Positions 1 through 8,439 of a DNA stretch of 63,390 nt are shown here, piece by piece. The first letter of the stretch is position 1, and each line of letters starts with the position of its first letter. The notes beneath the pieces are model-generated. The model was not told the DNA's origin. It made no database searches and saw only the letters and a list, made by a program, of their open reading frames with translations. Source of the DNA: Candidatus Mcinerneyibacterium aminivorans. GTDB lineage: Bacteria; Macinerneyibacteriota; Macinerneyibacteria; Macinerneyibacteriales; Macinerneyibacteriaceae. The stretch spans positions 1-63,390 of the forward strand of contig VSIX01000089.1 of assembly GCA_008086245.1 (NCBI GenBank). The letters are read 5' to 3'. Made by a program: the position numbers and the translations under genes.

Positions 1-651
1 GATGTTCAGAGATGCTTTTATGATCCGGAAAATGGAAACTTATATGTTAAAGGTGCTGAAGAAAAGCTTCCAAATATATTAAATTTAAATGAACTATTTA
101 GAATAAATCACCAAATAGAAGCCGGTAGTGCCGATGCCCATCTTGAAACCGATGAAGAATTTGAAATCAATGGAGGACCCTTTCCTTTTCATGCTATATA
201 TGGCACAGATGATGCAAAAAGGCCTGCTTATATGGATTTCTACAGAAAGAAAAAGGAAATAGGGTACTGGTATAGAATTGATGGTATAAAAGAATTTTTT
301 GAGAATGACCTTGATGAAAATAATAAAACCTCTCTATATAATTATATATTTTTAAAAAATCATTACAGCGCAGAAGCAAACCCCAATTTTTTACCGTTTA
401 TAAAATATTTAATTCAATTAAATAATATTAGAAAAATATATATAGTAGGATATACGACAGATTACTGTGTTAAAGCAGCTGTTGAATCTTTTATGAAAAT
501 AAATAACGGGAATGGACTGGAGTTTCAATTATATCTGGTTGAAGATGCAATTACCGGTATTGATGAAGAAACTTCCCGTGAAGTTATCAAAAAAGCTGAA
601 AAAAAAGGTGTTAAAATCATAAAAACTCAAGATATTATAGATAAGTTTTAA
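1..651 (+). CDS. Nicotinamidase-related cysteine hydrolase (5' truncated)
   Basis: The reading frame is open from the first base and ends with TAA, so the start lies left of the window; 216 residues are visible. The fold is the isochorismatase/nicotinamidase type, which hydrolyses amides such as nicotinamide in NAD salvage. The window opens on the DVQ stretch holding the catalytic Asp; the family Lys is probably in LKNHYSAEANP and the nucleophile is the Cys of TTDYCVKAA. The internal segment SADAHLETDEEF followed by GGPFPFHAIYG is typical of nicotinamidases. The exact substrate is not proven. An internal ATG at 232 is not the true start, because the homologous sequence continues upstream of it. 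Confidence 0.85.
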   Translation, partial: DVQRCFYDPENGNLYVKGAEEKLPNILNLNELFRINHQIEAGSADAHLETDEEFEINGGPFPFHAIYGTDDAKRPAYMDFYRKKKEIGYWYRIDGIKEFFENDLDENNKTSLYNYIFLKNHYSAEANPNFLPFIKYLIQLNNIRKIYIVGYTTDYCVKAAVESFMKINNGNGLEFQLYLVEDAITGIDEETSREVIKKAEKKGVKIIKTQDIIDKF

Positions 652-684
652 TATATTTTTTTAATTAATCCAAAATTTAAAAAG

Positions 685-745
685 TAGGCAAGCCTCCCTA
701 TAAAATAGGGAGGCAAGAAAGGGAAGGTGCCTATTTGTATTTTTG
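685..745 (+). terminator. Nested two-stem hairpin after the nicotinamidase gene
   Basis: An inner perfect 9-bp hairpin (692-700 with 706-714, GCCTCCCTA arm) lies inside an outer 6-bp stem (TAGGCA 685-690 with TGCCTA 728-733). T-rich sequence (734-745) follows. It could terminate the upstream gene, but the inner stem has no U-tract of its own, so an RNA regulatory element is also possible. Confidence 0.4.
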
Positions 746-834
746 TTGATTATTTGTCTTTTTCATTATGGTATACGAATGTATTTGATTTTGTTTCAAA
801 ATTTTACAAATTTTATTAAAGATGAGGAGGTAGT

Positions 835-1176
835 ATGAAAATTGAAGATTATAAATTTGGTGAAATAGTAATTGATGGAAAAAAATTTACTTCTGATCTT
901 TTAATTTATGAGAATGAAATAAAATCAAACTGGTGGAGAAGTGAGGGACATTTACTTCATCTGGAGGATTTGAATTGGGTCTTGAATAAAAACCCAAAGG
1001 TTATTATAATAGGAACTGGAAACAGTGGTGTTATGAAAGTTCCTGAGAAATTAGTTAATAAATTAGAAGAAAGAAATATGAAAATAATTGTTGAAAAAAC
1101 TCAGGTTGCAGTTAAAAAATTTAATGAGAGAAATATGGGAGATAAAGTTGCAGCTGGTTTTCATTTAACCTGTTAA
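835..1176 (+). CDS. Mth938-like (DUF498/AAMDC) domain protein
   Basis: A 113-residue protein that is essentially one Mth938-like domain. The visible hallmarks are WWRSEGHLLHLEDL near residues 33-46 and the IIIGTGNSGVM strand-turn. Members are small cytosolic proteins whose biochemical role is not established. A strong GAGGAGG Shine-Dalgarno sequence precedes the ATG. The stop codon is one base before the kptA start, so the two are co-transcribed and probably translationally coupled. The 180 bases upstream hold the nested hairpin at 685-745 and no promoter I can defend. Confidence 0.85.
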   Translation: MKIEDYKFGEIVIDGKKFTSDLLIYENEIKSNWWRSEGHLLHLEDLNWVLNKNPKVIIIGTGNSGVMKVPEKLVNKLEERNMKIIVEKTQVAVKKFNERNMGDKVAAGFHLTC

Positions 1177-1177
1177 A

Positions 1178-1753
1178 ATGGATAAAATAAAAGTGTCCAA
1201 AACAATGTCATATATTCTCAGGCATCATCCTGAAGAATTCAATTTAAAAATCAATCCGGATGGAAGTATTGCGTTTGATAGATTTATTGCTAAACTGAAG
1301 GAGAAATTTAATTCAATTAATGAGGAAGATATAGTAAAAATTGTCAGGAATGATCCTAAGGGAAGATTCTCAATTTCCGATAATAAAAGATATATTAGGG
1401 CAAATTACGGTCATAGTATAGAGGATGTTTATCCGGAGTATGAAAAAGTCACCCCTCCGAAGTTTTTATATCACGGTACAGCAAGAAGAAACATAAATTC
1501 TATTAAAAATGACGGGCTGCTGCCGGGGAATAGAAATTTTGTACATCTTAGCGAAACCAAAAAAGAGGCATTTGATGTTGGAAGAAGACACGATGCTTAT
1601 CCGGTAGTATTGATTGTTGAAGCAAAAAAAATCAATCTTGATAGCAATAGCAGTATAGATTTTTATAAGGCGGGCGGGGTTTATCTTTGTAAAAAAATTC
1701 CATCCCGATTTATAATATTTTCTAATAAAATTCATAAAGGAAAGGAGATGTAA
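1178..1753 (+). CDS. kptA: RNA 2'-phosphotransferase Tpt1/KptA
   Basis: KptA transfers a 2'-phosphate from RNA to NAD+, giving ADP-ribose 1''-2'' cyclic phosphate; in eukaryotes it finishes tRNA splicing, while the bacterial role is unclear. The 191-residue protein has the expected two lobes. The N-terminal lobe opens SKTMSYILRHHPEEF, with the conserved Arg-His pair. The ADP-ribosyltransferase-like lobe has FLYHGTARRNINSI, VHLSETKKEA and the VGRRH segment. Length and motif order match the family. It has no clear Shine-Dalgarno sequence and probably relies on coupling to the preceding stop. Confidence 0.93.
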   Translation: MDKIKVSKTMSYILRHHPEEFNLKINPDGSIAFDRFIAKLKEKFNSINEEDIVKIVRNDPKGRFSISDNKRYIRANYGHSIEDVYPEYEKVTPPKFLYHGTARRNINSIKNDGLLPGNRNFVHLSETKKEAFDVGRRHDAYPVVLIVEAKKINLDSNSSIDFYKAGGVYLCKKIPSRFIIFSNKIHKGKEM

Positions 1754-2409
1754 TGGGAGCTTATAGGACAGTATTATTTGATCTTGATGGTACTCTCATT
1801 GATTCAAAAGAAGGTATAAATAAATCTTTTACCCACGCTTTTAAAAAACTTGGGATAATTGTTAAAAACCCCGATGAATTTGAAAAATATATAGGTATTG
1901 ATTCACTTGAAAAGGTTTTTAAAAAATATGATTTAACAAAAACCGAAAGGCTGTTCGCAATATCTTTTTTCCGGGAATATTATGAAAGATATGGTATTTA
2001 TGAAAACAGTTTATATAAAGGAACTGACAATCTCCTCAACAATTTAAAAATCAGGGGGAAAAAGATCGCTCTTGCTACCTCCAAACCAAAACCCTTTGCC
2101 GAAAAAATATTAAAAAAAAATAAAATCTATGAATATTTTGATGTAATTGAGGGAAGCAATCTTGAAAACGAAAAGCTAACAAAGTCAGATATAATAAAAT
2201 CGACTCTGAATCAATTAGGGGATGATTGCTACAAAGAATCCGTAATGGTCGGGGATCGATTTTATGATATCAAGGGAGCAAGGGATAATAAAATTGACTG
2301 TATTGCTGTTGAATATGGTTATAATAATGGAAATGAATTTATAAACCACAAACCGGATTATAAAGTATCAGATATCGATGAGCTTGAGAAATTTCTTATA
2401 AATAAATAA
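1753..2409 (+). CDS. HAD-family hydrolase, phosphoglycolate phosphatase-like
   Basis: A 218-residue HAD phosphatase. Motif I is VLFDLDGTLIDS near residues 7-18, with the nucleophile and acid/base Asp pair. Motif II is ATSKP, and motif IV is VMVGDRFYDIKGARDN. A helical cap lies between motifs I and II, as in Gph/PpaX-type enzymes that dephosphorylate phosphoglycolate or pyrophosphate. The substrate cannot be told from sequence. ATG overlaps the kptA stop by one base (TAATG) and follows an AAAGGAG ribosome-binding site. Confidence 0.88.
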   Translation: MGAYRTVLFDLDGTLIDSKEGINKSFTHAFKKLGIIVKNPDEFEKYIGIDSLEKVFKKYDLTKTERLFAISFFREYYERYGIYENSLYKGTDNLLNNLKIRGKKIALATSKPKPFAEKILKKNKIYEYFDVIEGSNLENEKLTKSDIIKSTLNQLGDDCYKESVMVGDRFYDIKGARDNKIDCIAVEYGYNNGNEFINHKPDYKVSDIDELEKFLINK

Positions 2410-2464
2410 ATCCGTGATTTTAGGGATATTAATTTTTCTAAGTAATAATTATCCTGCAGAGGAA

Positions 2465-2513
2465 GAATTAGGACTTAAGATTACGGATTGCAGATTTAAG
2501 AATATAGATTTAA
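2465..2513. repeat. Degenerate heptamer tandem repeat (seven units)
   Basis: Seven consecutive 7-base units starting with GA, for example GATTACG then GATTGCA, run without interruption between the HAD gene and the nitrilase gene. Similar heptamer arrays occur near 28.7, 36.0 and 59.8 kb of this window. Confidence 0.6.
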
Positions 2514-2514
2514 A

Positions 2515-2542
2515 TTGAATAAATCCAATTTTGTGATAGTAT
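2515..2542 (+). promoter_or_regulatory. Candidate promoter giving a leaderless nitrilase mRNA
   Basis: TTGAAT (2515-2520), a 16-bp spacer and TAGTAT (2537-2542). The -10 hexamer ends exactly 6 bases before the ATG at 2549, and there is no Shine-Dalgarno sequence. The -10 match is only moderate. Confidence 0.45.
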
Positions 2543-2548
2543 TTAAAT

Positions 2549-3316
2549 ATGAAAGCTGGATTTTATCAGGGCGATATTGCCTTAAATAATATTCAAAAAA
2601 ATATAGATAATTTCTACAGAGAAATAAGGGATGAATCCTTTGATTTAATTGTGCTTCCCGAGCTATATACTACGGGTTATAAGTTGAGTATTGAGGAAGT
2701 ACAAAAATATTCAGAACCTATCCCCGGCGGCAGAACTGTTGACTCTTTTAAAGAAATTTCAGAAAAAACTAACTCAACCATTGTGTGGGGAATGGCTGAG
2801 AAGGATAAAAATAAGTATTACAACAGTGCGGTAATAGTTAATAAGGGAAATTATATTGGAAAATATAGAAAAATCCATTTATTCTTAAACGAAAAAGATA
2901 GGTTTTCTGAGGGAGAAATGGGTTTTCCCGTTTTTGAAATTGGAGATGTGAAAATCGGTCTTATGATCTGTTTTGACTGGATATTCCCTGAAGCTGCAAG
3001 AACTTTAGCCCTTAAAAAAGCACAGATAATAACCCATCCTGCAAACCTGGTTCTTCCTTACTGTCAGAGTGTAATGCCGGCAAGATCGATTGAAAATAGG
3101 GTATTCTGTATAACGGCTAACCGCATTGGAAAAGAAAGGGGCCTTGAATTTACAGGTAAAAGTGTAATTACAAATCCAAAAGGCGAATATTTGTCAAAAG
3201 CAAAAAAGGAAAAGGTAACGGATTTTGTTAATATTAACCCCAAAGAAGCTGATGACAAAAATGTTACAGAAAAAAATAATATTTTTGATGACAGACGCCC
3301 CGATTACTATTTATAA
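2549..3316 (+). CDS. Carbon-nitrogen hydrolase (nitrilase superfamily)
   Basis: A 255-residue single-domain nitrilase-fold amidase. The catalytic triad is visible: Glu38 in LPELYTTGY, Lys108 in GKYRKIHLF and Cys141 in GLMICFDWIFPEA. Family members cleave omega-amides, N-carbamoyl compounds or nitriles in the cytosol; the substrate here is not evident. The start ATG lacks a Shine-Dalgarno sequence and sits 6 bases after a -10-like hexamer, suggesting a leaderless message. It is followed 13 bases later by the GAF/HD-GYP gene. Confidence 0.9.
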   Translation: MKAGFYQGDIALNNIQKNIDNFYREIRDESFDLIVLPELYTTGYKLSIEEVQKYSEPIPGGRTVDSFKEISEKTNSTIVWGMAEKDKNKYYNSAVIVNKGNYIGKYRKIHLFLNEKDRFSEGEMGFPVFEIGDVKIGLMICFDWIFPEAARTLALKKAQIITHPANLVLPYCQSVMPARSIENRVFCITANRIGKERGLEFTGKSVITNPKGEYLSKAKKEKVTDFVNINPKEADDKNVTEKNNIFDDRRPDYYL

Positions 3317-3329
3317 CTGGAGATAATTT

Positions 3330-4883
3330 ATGAAGGATAGTATCTATGATAAAGCTCTTTCCGATATGCTGGATAATATTACAAGTGAAATAGAAAAATA
3401 TTCCCATAAATTTATTAAACATATCAACAGGTTATCCCAGATTGGAATAGCATTAAGTGCGGAAAAGAATATCAACAAGCTTCTTGAAATGATAATACAG
3501 GAAGCCAAAACTTTTACCAATGCCGATGCCGGTACTCTCTATCTTGTTGAGAACGATCATTTGAAATTTGAAATACTGTATAACGATACGATGGGAGTTA
3601 AGCTGGGAGGGACAACTCAAAAATCTATAGACTTACCCCCTGTACCAATAAAAAAGAATACCGTATCGGGATATGTGGCTTTAACCGGAGAAGTTGTAAA
3701 TATAAAAGATGTATATGAAAATGAAGAGTTTGATTTTAAAGGGCCAATTAAATATGATAAAAAAACTGGGTATCGATCAAAATCTTTTTTATGTACACCT
3801 TTAAAAAATCATGAGGATAAAATAATAGGAGTTCTTCAGCTTATAAACGCTAAAAATGAAAAAGATAAAATTATTCCATTTGCAAAGGAATATGAAAATA
3901 TTATATACTCTTTAGGGTCTCAGGCTGCTATTACAATAACTAAAACCCAGTTGATTCAGGACATAGAAAACCTATTCAATTCATTCGTAAAAGTAATGGC
4001 TACTGCTATTGATGAGAGAACTCCGTATAACAAAAAACACACTGAAAGGGTGGCTAACTATACAATTAAAATTGCAGAAAAGATCAATGAAATAGATACA
4101 GGAAGGTTCAAGGATATAGAGTTCTCTGATAATGAATTGGCAGAACTTAATATGGCTGCATGGCTGCACGATGTGGGTAAGGTAGCTATTCCGGTTAATG
4201 TTATGAATAAATCAACCAAGCTTGAATCCACGGAAGCAGGATTTTCCGGAGTAAAGTTGAGAATGAAGATATATAAAAAAGATCTGGATGTTAAACTGCT
4301 TAAAAATCTTATTGATAAAAAAGATTATAAAAAACAGCTGGAAAAAATTAATCAGTATCTGCAAATTATAAAAAATATTAATGTTCAAAATAAGCCTTTA
4401 AGCGATAGTCAGGTTGAAAAACTTAAAAAAATCTACAATGATAGGTACTTGAGCTCCTCGGGGGAATATAAAAAATTTATAAAAGAAAACGAATACAAAA
4501 AGCTTTCTATCCGAAAAGGTACCTTAAGCTTCCGGGAGAGAGAAATAATGAAAAATCATGTTGTAATTACGAAAAAATTACTGGAGCAAATGCCTTTCAT
4601 TGATAAATATAAAAATGTAACTGAAATAGCAACTTCACATCATGAAAAGCTTAATGGCGAGGGGTACCCCAATAAAAAAACAGAAGAAGAAATACCGCTT
4701 GGAGGAAAAATACTTGCGGTTGCAGATTTATATGATGCTCTGACTGCCAGTGATCGCCCCTATAAAAAAAGAATTGAAAATGAAAAAGCATTTGATATCA
4801 TGCGTAGAGCGGCGGAAATGAGAGAAATAGATAAAGATTTGCTGGAAATTTTTATAACAAATAAATTATATGAAATTAGTTGA
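3330..4883 (+). CDS. GAF and HD-GYP domain protein, probable c-di-GMP phosphodiesterase
   Basis: A 517-residue cytosolic signalling protein with no membrane segments. A GAF sensor domain spans about residues 45-205. An HD-GYP domain follows, with His280-Asp281 in WLHDVGK, His437-His438-Glu in SHHEKLNGEGYP, and ADLYDALTASDRPYKK. HD-GYP proteins hydrolyse cyclic di-GMP with a di- or tri-metal centre. The HD pair and the GYP motif are 157 residues apart, far more than usual; a Lys-rich helical insert of roughly 90 residues fills the gap. Ribosome-binding site TGGAG. It probably opposes diguanylate cyclases such as the one at 30757-32502. Confidence 0.9.
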   Translation: MKDSIYDKALSDMLDNITSEIEKYSHKFIKHINRLSQIGIALSAEKNINKLLEMIIQEAKTFTNADAGTLYLVENDHLKFEILYNDTMGVKLGGTTQKSIDLPPVPIKKNTVSGYVALTGEVVNIKDVYENEEFDFKGPIKYDKKTGYRSKSFLCTPLKNHEDKIIGVLQLINAKNEKDKIIPFAKEYENIIYSLGSQAAITITKTQLIQDIENLFNSFVKVMATAIDERTPYNKKHTERVANYTIKIAEKINEIDTGRFKDIEFSDNELAELNMAAWLHDVGKVAIPVNVMNKSTKLESTEAGFSGVKLRMKIYKKDLDVKLLKNLIDKKDYKKQLEKINQYLQIIKNINVQNKPLSDSQVEKLKKIYNDRYLSSSGEYKKFIKENEYKKLSIRKGTLSFREREIMKNHVVITKKLLEQMPFIDKYKNVTEIATSHHEKLNGEGYPNKKTEEEIPLGGKILAVADLYDALTASDRPYKKRIENEKAFDIMRRAAEMREIDKDLLEIFITNKLYEIS

Positions 4884-4904
4884 GATTGAAAGGAGAAAGT
4901 TTTA

Positions 4905-5567
4905 ATGAGTAATTATGCTTTAATACCCTTACAAATATTTTCACTTTTGTATGCAATTGTAATCCATGAGTCTGCTCATGGATATGCGGCTTTTAAGATG
5001 GGGGATAAAACTGCTTATTATGAGGGGAGATTGACTTTAAATCCTATTAAACATATAGATCCATTCGGTACAATTATGGTTCCTGGATTGTTAATTCTGC
5101 TGGGTGCTCCTTTTGTTGTGGGATGGGCTAAACCGGTGCCCGTAAATCCTGCAAATTTCAGAGACTATAAAAAAGGAGAACTACTTGTTTCACTTGCGGG
5201 ACCAGGAGCTAATCTCGCCTCTGCTATAGTATTTACAATTCTGTATCATTTAATAACTCCTGCTAGTAGTTTGCCAACTACCAGTGTTGCATTATTTTTA
5301 TTCATGCTTTTATTAATAAATATTGTGCTTTGTGCCTTTAATTTACTTCCCATTCCACCGCTTGACGGGTCTCATGTTTTACAAATTTTACTTCCTGAAA
5401 GATGGGCAAGAAAATTTAGGAACATGTCACAGTATGGATTCATTATTGTTATAGGATTAATAATGCTGGGTGCAGTTGGAATGTATCTAAGGTTTGTTAT
5501 GTTTTTTTATAGCTTATTAAGTGGACTGCCCCTAACCCAAATTCTTGGATACGCTTTTGGAGGGTAA
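4905..5567 (+). CDS. Site-2 protease family membrane metalloprotease (M50)
   Basis: A 220-residue polytopic membrane protein. The zinc motif is HESAH (HExxH) in VIHESAHGYAAFKMGD near the N-terminus. The third ligand is in NLLPIPPLDGSHVL near residue 145, the NxxPxxxLDG signature of M50 proteases. It lacks PDZ or CBS domains and so belongs with the short, poorly characterised group of the family. It cleaves substrates within the membrane; targets are unknown. It lies 21 bases after the HD-GYP gene and 3 bases before the next gene. Confidence 0.92.
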   Translation: MSNYALIPLQIFSLLYAIVIHESAHGYAAFKMGDKTAYYEGRLTLNPIKHIDPFGTIMVPGLLILLGAPFVVGWAKPVPVNPANFRDYKKGELLVSLAGPGANLASAIVFTILYHLITPASSLPTTSVALFLFMLLLINIVLCAFNLLPIPPLDGSHVLQILLPERWARKFRNMSQYGFIIVIGLIMLGAVGMYLRFVMFFYSLLSGLPLTQILGYAFGG

Positions 5568-5570
5568 TTA

Positions 5571-6365
5571 ATGGATATTGAAAAAAAGAAGAATTTTGTT
5601 CCTGCAGATATTATCATAAAAGATAGGATTTTTATGGAGGATGACGGGGGAAAAGAAGTTTTAATTATTAAAACTAATAAGAACGGCCTAAAGTATTCTA
5701 TTAATGGAGAAATGAATTTTGGAGCTACTAAAGCCTCTGAAAATGAAATTCGTTTTATCTTTAGCTTTTTAAGGAGAGAAACAGATAATTTTGTTGTTGA
5801 CTTGAATATTCCTGTTAAGAAAAATATTGAAAAATTGAAGAGTTATTTAAATCAAAAGTATCTTTATACCTCTTTTTTTTATTATGAGGATAATAATCCA
5901 TATTATGCATTTTCAAAATCTTTTAAAATTGAACGGACCCAGAAAGAAGAAATTTTAAAGATGCTTGATCCGGAATATCCGGTCATTCATAAAATAGATC
6001 TTATGGATTTTAAACTAAAAAATATCATTTCTGATAAATATTACTCCTATAAATTAAATTTAAAAGACTCTAAACCTTCCCGGTATTTTCTAAAAATATT
6101 AAAAAAATATAGTAAAAACAAAGAGGATATTACTATATGGTTTAATTTTGATGAGAATAATTATTATCTTTTTTCCAGTAAGTTGTTGAAAGGAATGAAT
6201 CCTGCAGAAAAAAGGAAAAATCCTTTAAATGAAGGAGCCTTACCCTTCGGTCTTGTTAAGGATAAAACCATATTTCTTTTAATTATTAATAAGGATGGAA
6301 TAGATAAATTAGCTGAATTATCAGGAAATAATGGGTATGAAAAAAAGTATAACTTATGGAATTAG
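5571..6365 (+). CDS. Uncharacterised protein upstream of the lytic transglycosylase
   Basis: I do not recognise this 264-residue protein. It is hydrophilic and Lys/Asn-rich, with no signal peptide, membrane segment or Cys motif, so it is probably cytosolic. Its N-terminal 65 residues alternate in a beta-rich pattern (IIIKDRIFM, VLIIKTN). A strong GGAGGG ribosome-binding site precedes the ATG. Its last 35 bases overlap the start of the lytic transglycosylase gene, so the two are translated together; a link to envelope biogenesis is only inferred from that coupling. Confidence 0.75.
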   Translation: MDIEKKKNFVPADIIIKDRIFMEDDGGKEVLIIKTNKNGLKYSINGEMNFGATKASENEIRFIFSFLRRETDNFVVDLNIPVKKNIEKLKSYLNQKYLYTSFFYYEDNNPYYAFSKSFKIERTQKEEILKMLDPEYPVIHKIDLMDFKLKNIISDKYYSYKLNLKDSKPSRYFLKILKKYSKNKEDITIWFNFDENNYYLFSSKLLKGMNPAEKRKNPLNEGALPFGLVKDKTIFLLIINKDGIDKLAELSGNNGYEKKYNLWN

Positions 6366-8286
6366 TTTAATTTCAATTTTAATATTTTTTTATTTTGGAG
6401 GCTGCAGCTTAAAATATTTGAAAGATTCTGAAATTGAAAGTGATACAGAAATATTTAAAAAATCCAGCGACCTTATTCTTCAAAAAAAATACAAAAAAGC
6501 CCTTCTTTATTTGGAGGAAATAGGTGAAAATTCTCCCCTCCATTCCGTCGCTTTAATGAAAAAAATTAAATTGTATTATAATCAAAAAAAATACAGTGAG
6601 GCCTATCGCAATTTAGTAAATTTTAGGAAAGATCTTGTATATTATCCATATTTTAAGGATTATTATTACTATTATTTTTTCAAAATAAAATTTAAACAGA
6701 AAAAATTTGATGACATTATTGGCAATAGTTTTTTTATTGATAATGTATATGAGATGAATATAAAAAAAGAATTAAAAATAGTTCTGGCCAGAAGTCTTTT
6801 AAAAAGAAAAAATTACAGGGAAGCATATGAAATTTTAGCAAAAATTGTTTATGATAAAAATAATTATAGAAATGATAGGAATATAAAAAAATTTATATGG
6901 GAAAGTTTAAAGAAACACAGTGGTTTTATTGATAAAAATGATATTAAATTATTAAAAAACTATTCAGAGAAATACCCGCAAAAAGTAAAAAAAATATTAC
7001 TAAAAAACAGGTATAAAGATTTGAGTGAATGGTGGGAAATTTATTATTCTGTATCTTCCTATAATGATATAATAAAATACCAAAATTTAAACAATGGAAT
7101 TTATATTAATTCCTATTCCGAATTGATAAAAGATGATAATAGAAAGAAAAACTACCTTGAAAAGTTTATAAATAATAAAAAAATGAAGTTTTACAGAGAA
7201 TACCTATATAATTATTTGTTAAATTATCAGGATGAAAAAACTGCAGAAATTTTATTAAACAATATAAATACCTTTAAAAATGAACATAAAAGAAAATTGT
7301 TTCATAAATATTTTAGATATTATTTATTAAATAATAATTATCAGAAACTGGATAAATTTTTATCAATATATATAAATAATGATTTAAATATTTTTGATGA
7401 ATACAATAAAGCAAAAATCTATTACTGGAAAGGATACATAGCCAGTTATAAACAAAAAAAGAATATAGAGGGAAATATATATTTTAATAAAGCCATAAAT
7501 GCATATCCCCTGTCTTATTATTATTTTAGGTCATTAGAAGAACTTGGAACAAATTTTATTTCCTATACAGAAGAGGGAGCTTTTTTAAAAGATTATAAAT
7601 ATGATACCAATGAAAATTTTTCTAAAATGATCAGAATTCTATCCAATTTGAATGATTATATGACCCTGAGATTTATTCAGAAATTTATAAGTGATAAATT
7701 TCTTCTGGATAACTGCGAATTATTTTTAAGCACCTATGAGAACAATGATAAGTATAGATGGTCAATTACTACTGCATATTTTCTTAGAAAAAAATACGGC
7801 AATTTTAAAAAATTGTATAAATATAATTACCCCATAACCTATGAAGAAACCATCAACAAGCTTTTAACCAGATATGTTAATTTTGATGTAGCCACATTTC
7901 TCGCTCTAATCCACCAGGAAAGTCATTTTGAAAAGGAGGCCGTTTCTCATGCAGGAGCTAAGGGTTTGATTCAGATTATGCCCAGCACTGCCAAAAGAAT
8001 ATATAAAACGATGCAGATAGAGGGCCCAATCGATCTGTTTAATCCGAATTTGAATTTAAATTTGGGTATTTTTTACTTAAATAGTCAGCTTCAGAGATTT
8101 GATGATAAAATATATTCTCTGGCAGCTTATAATGCAGGTCCCACCCGTGTGGCTGGGTGGAGAAACAGTTTCGGGAGCAGAGAAATTCAGGAATTTATTG
8201 AATTAATTCCATTCAATGAAACAAGAAATTATGTAAAATTGATTTATACAAAAGAAAAGATATATAAAATATTGCTTTCAAATTGA
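6331..8286 (+). CDS. Soluble lytic murein transglycosylase, lipoprotein (Slt-like)
   Basis: A 651-residue exported enzyme that cleaves peptidoglycan glycan strands to 1,6-anhydro products. The N-terminus is a hydrophobic signal ending FGGC, a loose lipobox, so it is probably lipid-anchored. About 450 residues of helical repeats follow, as in the ring domain of E. coli Slt70. The C-terminal catalytic domain has the Glu of ALIHQESHF, then GLIQIMPSTA and SLAAYNAGPTRV. Total length is close to Slt70. An alternative ATG at 6337 gives almost the same protein. Confidence 0.9.
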   Translation: MGMKKSITYGISLISILIFFYFGGCSLKYLKDSEIESDTEIFKKSSDLILQKKYKKALLYLEEIGENSPLHSVALMKKIKLYYNQKKYSEAYRNLVNFRKDLVYYPYFKDYYYYYFFKIKFKQKKFDDIIGNSFFIDNVYEMNIKKELKIVLARSLLKRKNYREAYEILAKIVYDKNNYRNDRNIKKFIWESLKKHSGFIDKNDIKLLKNYSEKYPQKVKKILLKNRYKDLSEWWEIYYSVSSYNDIIKYQNLNNGIYINSYSELIKDDNRKKNYLEKFINNKKMKFYREYLYNYLLNYQDEKTAEILLNNINTFKNEHKRKLFHKYFRYYLLNNNYQKLDKFLSIYINNDLNIFDEYNKAKIYYWKGYIASYKQKKNIEGNIYFNKAINAYPLSYYYFRSLEELGTNFISYTEEGAFLKDYKYDTNENFSKMIRILSNLNDYMTLRFIQKFISDKFLLDNCELFLSTYENNDKYRWSITTAYFLRKKYGNFKKLYKYNYPITYEETINKLLTRYVNFDVATFLALIHQESHFEKEAVSHAGAKGLIQIMPSTAKRIYKTMQIEGPIDLFNPNLNLNLGIFYLNSQLQRFDDKIYSLAAYNAGPTRVAGWRNSFGSREIQEFIELIPFNETRNYVKLIYTKEKIYKILLSN

Positions 8287-8362
8287 TATTTCCCTTTAAT
8301 TTCGCCAGTATTCCTCATTTTCAATAAAAATAAAAAAAAATAAAAAAAATCATCTCCTAAAC

Positions 8363-8391
8363 TTGACATAATTATAATGGAGTGATATTAT
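8363..8391 (+). promoter_or_regulatory. Promoter of the dcw (division and cell wall) cluster
   Basis: A consensus TTGACA (-35, 8363-8368), 17-bp spacer, and TATTAT (-10, 8386-8391) with a TGA extended -10. Transcription should begin near 8398, just before mraZ. No other comparable promoter is visible until after ftsZ. Confidence 0.85.
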
Positions 8392-8398
8392 ATATTTG

Positions 8399-8432
8399 TG
8401 GTATAAAGTGGTACAAAATGGAATGGAATGGA
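8399..8432 (+). promoter_or_regulatory. MraZ operator: four TGG boxes in 10-bp phase
   Basis: TGG[TA] recurs at 8399, 8409, 8419 and 8429, an exact 10-bp period, starting at the predicted transcription start. Two units read TGGTATAAAG and TGGTACAAAA. MraZ is known to bind direct repeats with this spacing upstream of mraZ and to repress the cluster; the same autoregulation is inferred here. Confidence 0.75.
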
Positions 8433-8439
8433 TGGGAAT

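Noticed and set aside
8428-8439. ATG at 8428 as the mraZ start
   Set aside because: It adds four residues not expected in the family and lies within the MraZ boxes; ATG 8440 fits the conserved N-terminus.
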